A stretch of 36,592 bases of DNA from Candidatus Merdivicinus intestinigallinarum (GTDB lineage: Bacteria; Bacillota; Clostridia; Oscillospirales; Ruminococcaceae): NCBI GenBank assembly GCA_018713335.1, contig DVOW01000048.1, positions 1 to 36,592 on the forward strand, read 5' to 3'. This document shows, in pieces, positions 30,498-36,592 of the stretch. The first letter of the stretch is position 1. Every line of letters begins with the position of its first letter. Both the position numbers and the translations under genes were made by a program. The notes beneath the pieces were generated by a model that had not been told where the DNA came from, searched no databases, and saw nothing but the letters and a program-made list of their open reading frames with translations.

Positions 30498-31649
30498 TCA
30501 CTCCAGCATTTTGGCATATTCTTTTGGGGACATATCGTACTCCCGCCGGAACTCCGTGGAAAGGTAGGTGGGAGAGCAATAGCCCATAATATCCGAAATC
30601 TGGGCGATGGTGTATTTCCCCTCCCCGATCATCTCCTTGACCTTTTCCAGCCGCACCAGCCGGACATACTCGGAAATGCTCCGGCCCACCTTCTGCTTGA
30701 ACAGGCTGGAAAGGTAAGAGGGGCTCAGATTCAGCTGCTTGGCAAGGCCCGGCAGGGTGATGGGGGAATTGATGCTGGAGTGGATCAGGTCGATGCACTC
30801 CCCCACATATTTATTGTCCACCGTCACTTTTAACCGGGTGGGGATCTTGGTCATCACCGCGTTGGACAGCAGGTTCCGCATCGTCGTAATGATCAGCTGG
30901 GTCAGCTGGCAGGCGATCATGTCGTCCCCGTAAAGCTGGCTTTCCTTTTCCTCCCGGATCATGGACCGGATCAGGTTCAGGCTGGTCTCGTCGCAGAACA
31001 GGGCCCGGTTGGTCAAAAGCTCCGGTTTGTCCATTTCCCCGTCAAAGGTCAGGGTCAGGAAAGACAGGGGGGTCTTGCCATCGCTTTTCTGCTGGTGGAA
31101 CTGGTGGGGGGCAAAAAACATCATCTGCCCCTGGCGGAGCTGGTAAGGCTCCCCGTCCACATCGCAGGTCATATTCCCCTTATTGACGTAAGTAAGCTCC
31201 CAAAACGGGTGCTTCTCCCCGTGGAACTGGAACTGCTTGTCCTTTTCCTGATAAAGCACCGTGTAAAGGGTTTTCACATGGATATTGGGCACAAACCCCT
31301 GGCCGGTCAAAATGTTGACGGTGGGGGTAATGATTTTCGGCGAGTCATAGTACAGGCGGTAGGCTAAGCGGCACTCATACGGAAGGACCGCGAACTGCAC
31401 CCCCGGCCGGACGGCCACCGGCTGGTCCAGGAGGAATTTCTGGATAATGCCGTCCTCTGTCCGGACAAACAAAAGCCCTACGCCGCTGACCGGCTCCAAG
31501 ACCACCTCTTTTTCAAAATGCCACAGGCTGGAACGCACCCGGGCGTCGTCCTCATATGTAGAACAGCTGTATTCCCTGTAATTGTCTAAATTCTTCAGCG
31601 GAACGCCATAAGGCTTAAAAATTACCGGATTGATCTCCTTAAGCAGCAT
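30498..31649 (-). CDS. AraC-family transcriptional regulator
   Basis: About 383 aa. An N-terminal region of about 120 residues precedes a cupin-like sensor (HGEKHPFWELTYVNKGNMTCDVDGEPYQLRQGQMMFFAPHQFHQQKS). The C-terminal 100 residues form the double helix-turn-helix: PITLPGLAKQLNLSPSYLSSLFKQKVGRSISEYVRLVRLEKVKEMI and YTIAQISDIMGYCSPTYLSTEFRREYDMSPKEYAKM. ATG 31649 is preferred because GGGGAG lies 6 bases before it; a longer frame begins at 31715 inside the promoter. It is divergent from the dehydrogenase operon and probably controls it in response to a sugar. Confidence 0.9.
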   Translation of the reverse strand: MLLKEINPVIFKPYGVPLKNLDNYREYSCSTYEDDARVRSSLWHFEKEVVLEPVSGVGLLFVRTEDGIIQKFLLDQPVAVRPGVQFAVLPYECRLAYRLYYDSPKIITPTVNILTGQGFVPNIHVKTLYTVLYQEKDKQFQFHGEKHPFWELTYVNKGNMTCDVDGEPYQLRQGQMMFFAPHQFHQQKSDGKTPLSFLTLTFDGEMDKPELLTNRALFCDETSLNLIRSMIREEKESQLYGDDMIACQLTQLIITTMRNLLSNAVMTKIPTRLKVTVDNKYVGECIDLIHSSINSPITLPGLAKQLNLSPSYLSSLFKQKVGRSISEYVRLVRLEKVKEMIGEGKYTIAQISDIMGYCSPTYLSTEFRREYDMSPKEYAKMLE

Positions 31650-31685
31650 TCCGTACTCCCCGCCTTTCTCAAACATTCTGATACT

Positions 31686-31715
31686 ATGGTAGCCTATTTT
31701 CCGCCCCTTTGTCAA
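31686..31715 (-). promoter_or_regulatory. Predicted promoter of the AraC gene
   Basis: On the minus strand, -35 TTGACA (31715-31710), an 18-base spacer and -10 TACCAT (31691-31686). Confidence 0.55.
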
Positions 31716-31777
31716 GGGACTTTGCCCATGAACCGTCAGATTTATCCGGTTTTGTTCTGTTTTTATTGGATTTTCCC

Positions 31778-31806
31778 TTGCCTGTTGGCAAAAAATATGC
31801 TATCCT
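31778..31806 (+). promoter_or_regulatory. Predicted promoter of the DUF4250 gene
   Basis: TTGCCT (31778-31783), a 17-base spacer and TATCCT (31801-31806). A small dyad, TTGCC-TGTT-GGCAA, covers the -35 and might be an operator. Confidence 0.55.
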
Positions 31807-31837
31807 GTCCATAGAACTATCAAAAGGAGGAATTTAT

Positions 31838-32014
31838 ATGTCCATTCCCCAGGATCCCATCATGCTCATGAGCTATTTAAACACCCAGCTGCGGGACTTT
31901 TACCCCAGCCTGGAGGAGCTCTGCAAAAGCCTTGACCTGGAACAGGAGCCCTTGGAAGAAAAGCTGCTGGCGGCCGGGTTCCGGTACGACCCGGCCCGCA
32001 ACCAGTTCCGGTAG
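31838..32014 (+). CDS. DUF4250 small protein
   Basis: 58 aa with the pattern PQDPIMLMSYLNTQLRDFYPSLEELCKSLDLEQEPLEEKLLAAGFRYDPARNQFR, which I recognise as the DUF4250 family of short proteins. ATG 31838 follows AAAAGGAGGAATTTAT. It has its own promoter and lies between AraC and the dehydrogenase operon. The function is unknown. Confidence 0.85.
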   Translation: MSIPQDPIMLMSYLNTQLRDFYPSLEELCKSLDLEQEPLEEKLLAAGFRYDPARNQFR

Positions 32015-32094
32015 GACCCTTTCCGACGCGTCTTTATTCCAGCAATAATTGTCTGAAAAAAGCAAATAAATGTCGTGTATTCCGCAAAACACTG

Positions 32095-32103
32095 TGCTAT
32101 AAT
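32095..32103 (+). promoter_or_regulatory. Extended -10 promoter of the dehydrogenase operon
   Basis: TG-C-TATAAT (32095-32103) is an extended -10 box. The -35 region 17 bases upstream (GTGTAT) is poor, as expected if an activator such as the divergent AraC protein is needed. The first start codon lies 33 bases after the -10. Confidence 0.6.
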
Positions 32104-32135
32104 GACGATAGAAACCTAAAACCGGAGGTGTTTTT

Positions 32136-33191
32136 ATGAAACATACATGGGCAATCATTGGATTCGGCGGCATGGGCGGCTGGCATTACCAGAATATCAA
32201 GGACCGCCTGCCGGAAATCCATACCAAAGGGGCTTACGACATCCGCCCCGAGGCTTTGAGATCCGCGGAGGAGAAGGGGCTGCACGCATATTCCTCCCTG
32301 GAAGAACTGCTGAACGACAAGGAAGTGGACCTGGTCACCATCGCGGTGCCCAATAATTTCCATAAAGATCTGTCCATCCAGTGCCTGCGGGCCGGCAAGA
32401 ACGTCATCTGCGAAAAGCCCGTCACCCTGAACGCCGCGGAGCTGGAGGAGATCATGGCTGTCGCCAAGGAAACCGGCAAGCTCTTTTCCATCCACCAGAA
32501 CCGCCGGTGGGACAAGGACTACCGTATCGTCAAGGAGATCCTGGACAGCGGCGTCATCGGCAAACCCTACTTCATCGAAAGCCGGGTGCAGGGCTCCCGC
32601 GGCTCCATGTTCGGCTGGCGCAACCATAAGGTCAACGGCGGCGGCATGCTGTTAGACTGGGGCGTGCACCTCATCGACCAGATGATGAACATGATCGACT
32701 CCCCTGTGGTTTCCGTCTGCGCCCATTTGCAGAAGGTATTCGGCAGCGATGTGGACGACAACATCAAAGTGTTCCTGCGGTTTGAGAACGGCGTGTCCGC
32801 CACCTGCGAAATGGTCACCAACTGCTTCTATGAGCTGCCCCGCTGGCGGGTCTCCTGCCTGGACGGCACCGCTGTGGTGGAGGACTGGAGCTGCAAGGGC
32901 AAGATGGTGCAGCTCAATACCGACGCGGAAATGGCCTGGGACGACGAAATCGTCTACACCGAAGCCGGCCCCACCCGGACCATGGCGCCCCGGCCCAAAA
33001 CTTCCTTAAGAGAGCTGCCTCTGCCGGACGTTCAGACCGACTGGACCGATTACTATAAGAACATCCTGGCGGTACTGGACGGGGAAGCGGAACTGATTGT
33101 CAAGCCGGAACAGGCTCTGCGGGTCATGAAGGTCATCGACCTGCTCTTTAAATCCGAAGAAGAAGGCACCGGCTTTGCCTGCCATATCTAA
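32136..33191 (+). CDS. Gfo/Idh/MocA-family oxidoreductase (first)
   Basis: 351 aa. The N-terminal Rossmann domain starts WAIIGFGGMGGWHYQNI; the family's EKP box is VICEKPVTLNAAE (residues about 90-102), and HQNRRWDKDY with a later GGGMLLDWGVHLIDQM forms the active-site region (K in EKP, D and H in DWGVH). Such enzymes use NAD(P) to oxidise or reduce sugars, cyclitols and related compounds, here at an unknown position. ATG 32136 follows ACCGGAGGTGTTTTT. First gene of the operon and followed by ThuA, so the protein probably oxidises a sugar hydroxyl. Confidence 0.9.
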   Translation: MKHTWAIIGFGGMGGWHYQNIKDRLPEIHTKGAYDIRPEALRSAEEKGLHAYSSLEELLNDKEVDLVTIAVPNNFHKDLSIQCLRAGKNVICEKPVTLNAAELEEIMAVAKETGKLFSIHQNRRWDKDYRIVKEILDSGVIGKPYFIESRVQGSRGSMFGWRNHKVNGGGMLLDWGVHLIDQMMNMIDSPVVSVCAHLQKVFGSDVDDNIKVFLRFENGVSATCEMVTNCFYELPRWRVSCLDGTAVVEDWSCKGKMVQLNTDAEMAWDDEIVYTEAGPTRTMAPRPKTSLRELPLPDVQTDWTDYYKNILAVLDGEAELIVKPEQALRVMKVIDLLFKSEEEGTGFACHI

Positions 33192-33209
33192 GTTAAGGAG
33201 GGTTTTCTC

Positions 33210-33938
33210 ATGTCTGAAAAGAAAGTTCTGATCTTCCAGGGCGGCTGGGACGGCCACGAACCGCAGCTCACCAGCAAACGCTTTGCGGGCCTTATGGAAA
33301 AGCACGGCTACACCGTAGAAATCGCCGACACCCAGGAGCCTTTGGGCGATTTGGAAAAGCTCATGGGCTTAGATTTGATCGTTGCCTGCTGGACCATGGG
33401 CGAGATCCCCCATGAATACGTCCAGAACATCGCCAAAGCGGTTGGTTCCGGCGTCGGCCTGGCCGGGTGCCACGGCGGCATGTGCGACGCCTTCCGGCAG
33501 GACACTGAATGGCAGTTTATGACCGGCGGCCAGTGGGTTTCCCATCCCGGCGGCGACGGCATCGAATACACCGTCAACATCTGTCACGGCTCCAGCCCCA
33601 TTGTGGAAGGGTTGGAGGACTTCCCCGTGTGCAGCGAGCACTATTACCTCCATGTGGACCCCTCTATCGAAGTGCTGGCCACCACCCGCTTCCCCCTGGT
33701 CACCTATTACCACATTTCCAATAAGCCTGTGGACATGCCGGTGGCCTGGACCAAATACTGGGGCAACGGCCGGGTGTTCTATACCTCCCTGGGCCATCAC
33801 GACGACGTGTTCGACAAATCCCCCAACGCTCAGATCTTGATGGAGCGCGGGATGCTGTGGGCCGCCGAGGGCAAGGCATATGCCGAGGAACACGGCCTGA
33901 CCACCGAACGCTTTGAAAACAACGCGAAAATGTATTAA
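33210..33938 (+). CDS. ThuA-like protein
   Basis: 242 aa, with the ThuA fold of the glutamine-amidotransferase-like superfamily: QGGWDGHEPQLTSKRFAGLMEKHGY, the nucleophile-elbow-like GVGLAGCHGGMCDAF, and HVDPSIEVLATTRFP ... MPVAWTKYWGNGRVFYTSLGHHDDVFD. ATG 33210 follows AAGGAGGGTTTTCTC. Placed between two Gfo/Idh/MocA genes, as ThuA proteins often are. Trehalose and 3-keto-sugar utilisation are known contexts of the family; the exact role here is not proven. Confidence 0.9.
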   Translation: MSEKKVLIFQGGWDGHEPQLTSKRFAGLMEKHGYTVEIADTQEPLGDLEKLMGLDLIVACWTMGEIPHEYVQNIAKAVGSGVGLAGCHGGMCDAFRQDTEWQFMTGGQWVSHPGGDGIEYTVNICHGSSPIVEGLEDFPVCSEHYYLHVDPSIEVLATTRFPLVTYYHISNKPVDMPVAWTKYWGNGRVFYTSLGHHDDVFDKSPNAQILMERGMLWAAEGKAYAEEHGLTTERFENNAKMY

Positions 33939-33970
33939 TTGAATATTGAAATTGCAAGGAGGAGTTCCCC

Positions 33971-35095
33971 ATGCTGAAGCCTGTTAAAGTGGCGATGATT
34001 GGATGCGGCTCCATCAGCGGCATCTATCTGACCAATATCACCAAAGTATTCAAAGAACTGGAGCTGGTTGGCGTCTGCGACCTGATCCCGGAGCGCGCCG
34101 AAAAAGCCCAGAAGGAATACAACGTCCCCAAGATCTACCCCACCATGTACGACGCTTTCGCCGACCCGGAAGTGGAAGTCGTCCTGAACCTGACCCGCCC
34201 CTATCAGCATTTTGACGTGTCCAAGGCCGCTTTGGAGGCTGGCAAGCACGTTTACTCCGAAAAGCCCCTGGGCGCGGATTTCGAGGAAGGCAAAAAGCTG
34301 GTGGCCCTGGCCAAGGAAAAAGGCCTCATGCTGGGCGGCGCGCCGGACACCTACCTGGGCGCAGGCATCCAGACCTGCCGGGAGCTCATCGACAACGGCG
34401 CCATCGGCAAGCCTATCGGCGCGGCCTGCTTCATGATTTGCCACGGCCATGAATCCTGGCACCCCGATCCCGAATTCTACTACAAGCGGGGCGGCGGCCC
34501 CATGATGGACATGGGCCCCTACTATGTCACCGCTTTGATTAACCTGCTGGGCGGCATCAAATCCGTCACCGGCGTCACCAAGACCTTCTTCCCCAAACGC
34601 CTCATCACCAGCGAGCCTCACTGCGGCGAGATCATCGACGTGGAGTGCCCCACCCACCTGACCGGTATGCTGGAATTTGACAGCGGCGCTGTGGGTACCA
34701 TCATCACCACCTTCGACGTCCATTACAACAGCCAGGCCCGGTTCGAGGTATACGGCACCGAGGGCACCATGATGGTCCCCGACCCCAACGGCTTCGGCGG
34801 CCCCATCCAGATCTACCGCCCCGAGGACGGCGAGTGGAAGGAAATGCCTCTCACCTTCGATTACAAGGAAAACAGCCGGGGCATCGGCTTGGCCGACATG
34901 GCTTGCTCTCTCCGCACCGGCAGCCCCTTCCGTTCTTCCTGGGAGCAGACCTTCCATGTGCTGGAAGTCCTCACCTCCTTTGAAAAGAGCAGCGAATCCC
35001 ATGCGGCTTACCAGATGGAAACCCATTACGACCAGCGGCCCCCCATCAAACGCCACCCCATCCATGGCGTGCTGGACGAAGGCTCCAACCTGTAA
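33971..35095 (+). CDS. Gfo/Idh/MocA-family oxidoreductase (second)
   Basis: 374 aa. Rossmann start VAMIGCGSISGIYLTNI, EKP box VYSEKPLGADFEEG (residues about 95-108), then PDTYLGAGIQTCRELIDNGAIG and RGGGPMMDMGPYYVTALINLLGGIK, where the usual active-site pair is D-x-G-x-x (here DMGPYY in place of D-x-G-x-H). ATG 33971 follows AAGGAGGAGTTCCCC. It differs from the first dehydrogenase along its length, so it is not a recent copy. The two may act in sequence on one sugar, for example oxidising and later reducing it. Confidence 0.9.
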   Translation: MLKPVKVAMIGCGSISGIYLTNITKVFKELELVGVCDLIPERAEKAQKEYNVPKIYPTMYDAFADPEVEVVLNLTRPYQHFDVSKAALEAGKHVYSEKPLGADFEEGKKLVALAKEKGLMLGGAPDTYLGAGIQTCRELIDNGAIGKPIGAACFMICHGHESWHPDPEFYYKRGGGPMMDMGPYYVTALINLLGGIKSVTGVTKTFFPKRLITSEPHCGEIIDVECPTHLTGMLEFDSGAVGTIITTFDVHYNSQARFEVYGTEGTMMVPDPNGFGGPIQIYRPEDGEWKEMPLTFDYKENSRGIGLADMACSLRTGSPFRSSWEQTFHVLEVLTSFEKSSESHAAYQMETHYDQRPPIKRHPIHGVLDEGSNL

Positions 35096-35111
35096 ATTTC
35101 AAATCATGTGA

Positions 35112-35144
35112 AAAAAGGATAGGGACTTGTTCTCTATCCTTTTT
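35112..35144 (+). terminator. Hairpin terminator inside the operon
   Basis: AAAAAGGATAG and CTATCCTTTTT pair perfectly over 11 bp, and the T-run completes an intrinsic terminator, 16 bases after the dehydrogenase stop. The VOC and downstream genes are probably expressed less than the first three. Confidence 0.75.
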
Positions 35145-35162
35145 GCCATAGGAGGAATATGA

Positions 35163-35552
35163 ATGAGCGCGCGGCCCCAATTCACTCTGGCCTTCAACCT
35201 CCAGGCCACCAATGAACAGCGGCGGGAAATGTTCGCTTTATATGAAAAGGCTTTTGGCGCCAAAAAGCTCTCGGAGGGAACGCCGCCCGGCGGAAGCGAT
35301 ATCCACATCATGATGGAGCTGTGCGGCACGGAGATCCTGCTGGGGCCCGGCGGCGCGTCCGGCAAGGGGATGCAGAATCCCATCATCTGCGAAGTGCGCT
35401 TTACCGAAGCGCAGGAATTTTACCAGGCGTATGACCTCCTCAAACAGGAAGGCCGGGAGGCCTCTCTGGAGGGGCCGTATCCCTGGGCGCACCGGCTGGC
35501 GCTGATTACGGACAAATTCGGCGTCGGCTGGGCCCTTTATTTGAATCCGTAA
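35163..35552 (+). CDS. VOC-family (glyoxalase-like) protein
   Basis: 129 aa with the paired beta-alpha-beta-beta-beta layout of the vicinal-oxygen-chelate superfamily, PhnB-like: FALYEKAFGAKKLSEGTPPGGSD, IHIMMELCGTEILLGPGGAS and a second half ending PYPWAHRLALITDKFGVGWALYLNP. ATG 35163 follows TAGGAGGAATATGA. The VOC fold binds a divalent metal; the reaction is not clear. Its place in the operon suggests a side activity on a sugar-derived compound. Confidence 0.8.
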   Translation: MSARPQFTLAFNLQATNEQRREMFALYEKAFGAKKLSEGTPPGGSDIHIMMELCGTEILLGPGGASGKGMQNPIICEVRFTEAQEFYQAYDLLKQEGREASLEGPYPWAHRLALITDKFGVGWALYLNP

Positions 35553-35599
35553 GGTCTGTTGTGTCAGCGAGGTTTTACTAATTTTAAGGAGGAATCATT

Positions 35600-36478
35600 A
35601 TGACGCAGTTTCCCAGAACCACTGTGGGGGGCATCTCCCTTTCCCGCATGATTATCGGCACCAATTGGCTGGCCGGCTGGAGCCACCGTTCCCCTGCCGC
35701 GGACGCCATGATCCGGGAACGCCATGCCGCCCCGGAGAGCATTGAACCCATGCTGGACGTGTTCCTTTCCCACGGGGTGGACACCATGATGGCCCCCTTT
35801 GGCCAGACCCCTGCGATTTTAGAGGCAGTCCGCCGGGCGGAAGAAAAAAACGGGAAAAAGATGATCTTGATCGACACGCCCAGCATCAACGTGGACGATA
35901 ATGCCGCCGCCCGCCGGGAGGCGGAGGCCACCATCCGCCAAAGCCGGGAACTGGGCGCCGATCTCTGCCTGCTCCACCATTCCAGCGTGGAACAGCTGGT
36001 GGACAAAAACCAGCGGAAGATACACCGGCTGGATGATTACACCAAAATGATCCGGGACGCCGGGCTGGTTCCCGGCTTATCGGCCCACATGCCGGAGCTG
36101 GTGGTATACAGCGACGAAAACGGCTATGATGTGGAAACCTACATCCAGATCTACAACTGCATGGGATTTTTGATGCAGGTGGAAATCGAAACCGTCCACG
36201 GCATTATCCAATCCGCCAAAAAGCCGGTAATGACCATCAAATCCATGGCTGCCGGACGGTGCACCCCCTTTGTGGGCTTAAATTTCTCCTGGGCCACCAT
36301 CCGGGACTGCGACATGGTGACCGTGGGCTGTTTTGACCCCCGGGAAGCTGCGGAGGACATTGAAATCTCCCTGGCGGCCCTGGAGCGCCGCGCCCCCAAA
36401 ATAGGCGTCAGGAGCAGTCCCAATCAAAGCCAGGCGGCCTTCGGCGCGTCCGGCCGGGCCGATGGTAGTGTCAAATGA
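35600..36478 (+). CDS. Uncharacterised probable TIM-barrel protein, C-terminus altered
   Basis: 292 aa. It begins RTTVGGISLSRMIIGTNWLAG, then LSHGVDTMMAPFG, KKMILIDTPS, ADLCLLHHSS and KPVMTIKSMAAG; the alternation of strands and helices suggests a TIM barrel, and ends before ASGRADGSVK. No characterised family is recognised. Similar uncharacterised proteins sit next to Gfo/Idh/MocA and ThuA genes in Clostridia as far as I can recall. ATG 35600 follows TAAGGAGGAATCATT. The last four residues lie in sequence that looks like an IS end, so the natural C-terminus may be missing. Confidence 0.75.
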   Translation: MTQFPRTTVGGISLSRMIIGTNWLAGWSHRSPAADAMIRERHAAPESIEPMLDVFLSHGVDTMMAPFGQTPAILEAVRRAEEKNGKKMILIDTPSINVDDNAAARREAEATIRQSRELGADLCLLHHSSVEQLVDKNQRKIHRLDDYTKMIRDAGLVPGLSAHMPELVVYSDENGYDVETYIQIYNCMGFLMQVEIETVHGIIQSAKKPVMTIKSMAAGRCTPFVGLNFSWATIRDCDMVTVGCFDPREAAEDIEISLAALERRAPKIGVRSSPNQSQAAFGASGRADGSVK

Positions 36479-36592
36479 GTTATGAAAAAACATAGCCAAA
36501 GAAATAGGCTCAGATTGAACCTTGAAAATTGCAGATATGATGTTTGATGGCAGCTTACGCCACCCTTGACAGCACACAAAAGCAATGCTCTG
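36464..36592. mobile_element. Possible insertion sequence end (partial, at window edge)
   Basis: From about 36464 the sequence changes to AT-rich, non-coding DNA starting with GTAGTGTCAAATGAGTTATG. Terminal sequences of this kind (TAGTGTCAAA near the end) resemble those of IS256-family elements, but no transposase is inside the window and the other end is not visible. It may be inserted at the end of the upstream gene. An alternative is ordinary intergenic sequence. Confidence 0.35.

Noticed and set aside
1-36592. CRISPR array
   Set aside because: No series of regularly spaced identical repeats with unique spacers was seen anywhere in the window.

Overview
The window looks like chromosomal DNA of an anaerobic gut Clostridia-type Bacillota, probably Oscillospirales/Ruminococcaceae-like. 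The evidence is strong AGGAGG ribosome sites, frequent GTG/TTG starts, a single-polypeptide pyruvate:ferredoxin oxidoreductase with very biased codons, a Feo system with two FeoA proteins and a Cys-rich partner, a GHKL/LytTR two-component pair, and an integrative conjugative element (ICE) backbone of the DUF6674/DUF3991-toprim/DUF6017 kind. The species is not identifiable from the sequence alone.

Layout. (1) 1-4672 is the right end of an ICE: seven tightly packed minus-strand genes plus an eighth cut by the window edge, the 3' remnant of a tyrosine integrase (4281-4489), repeated arm-like sites (4493-4535), and a 3' fragment of a tRNA-Thr(CGT) gene that marks the attachment site, followed by the tRNA terminator. 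(2) 4761-5128 holds a small gene interrupted by an in-frame TAG. (3) 5180-10323 (minus) is an operon-like block: LytTR response regulator, a GHKL kinase with no membrane sensor, then two fused ABC exporter half-transporters. A pair of direct repeats 21 bp apart, followed by a -10 box, sits just before the ABC genes and is probably the LytTR target. (4) 10445-13779: a LysR regulator divergent from two paralogous aldo/keto reductases, followed by a 2[4Fe-4S] ferredoxin. (5) 13889-17431: a MerR regulator divergent from an ABC ATPase-permease-GNAT-DUF4097 lipoprotein operon. The intergenic region carries a 19-bp-spacer MerR-type promoter with a perfect dyad, overlapped face to face by a promoter for merR. 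(6) 17636-20836: a 1066-residue fusion of an EndoQ-like PHP nuclease and a UvrD helicase. (7) 20918-24248: ferrous iron uptake, feoA-feoA-feoB, a FeoB-associated Cys-rich peptide and a small DtxR-like regulator; three copies of a shared 18-bp motif are the likely operators. (8) 24249-25892: a repeat-rich spacer, a metallophosphoesterase and a DUF2007-like protein. (9) 25989-29748: pyruvate:ferredoxin oxidoreductase behind a leader of about 190 nt. (10) 29857-36478: GNAT and AraC (minus), DUF4250, then an operon of two Gfo/Idh/MocA dehydrogenases, a ThuA-like protein, a VOC protein and an unrecognised probable TIM-barrel protein whose C-terminus runs into what looks like the end of an insertion sequence.

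Functional links. The ferredoxin and pyruvate:ferredoxin oxidoreductase fit fermentative metabolism, and Feo supplies the iron such enzymes need. The 32-36 kb operon looks like an oxidation/reduction route for a sugar or glycoside. The best candidates for something not already described are the PHP-UvrD fusion, the sensor-less LytTR/GHKL-controlled exporter pair, the Feo operator set, the structured oxidoreductase leader and the dehydrogenase/ThuA/unknown-protein operon.
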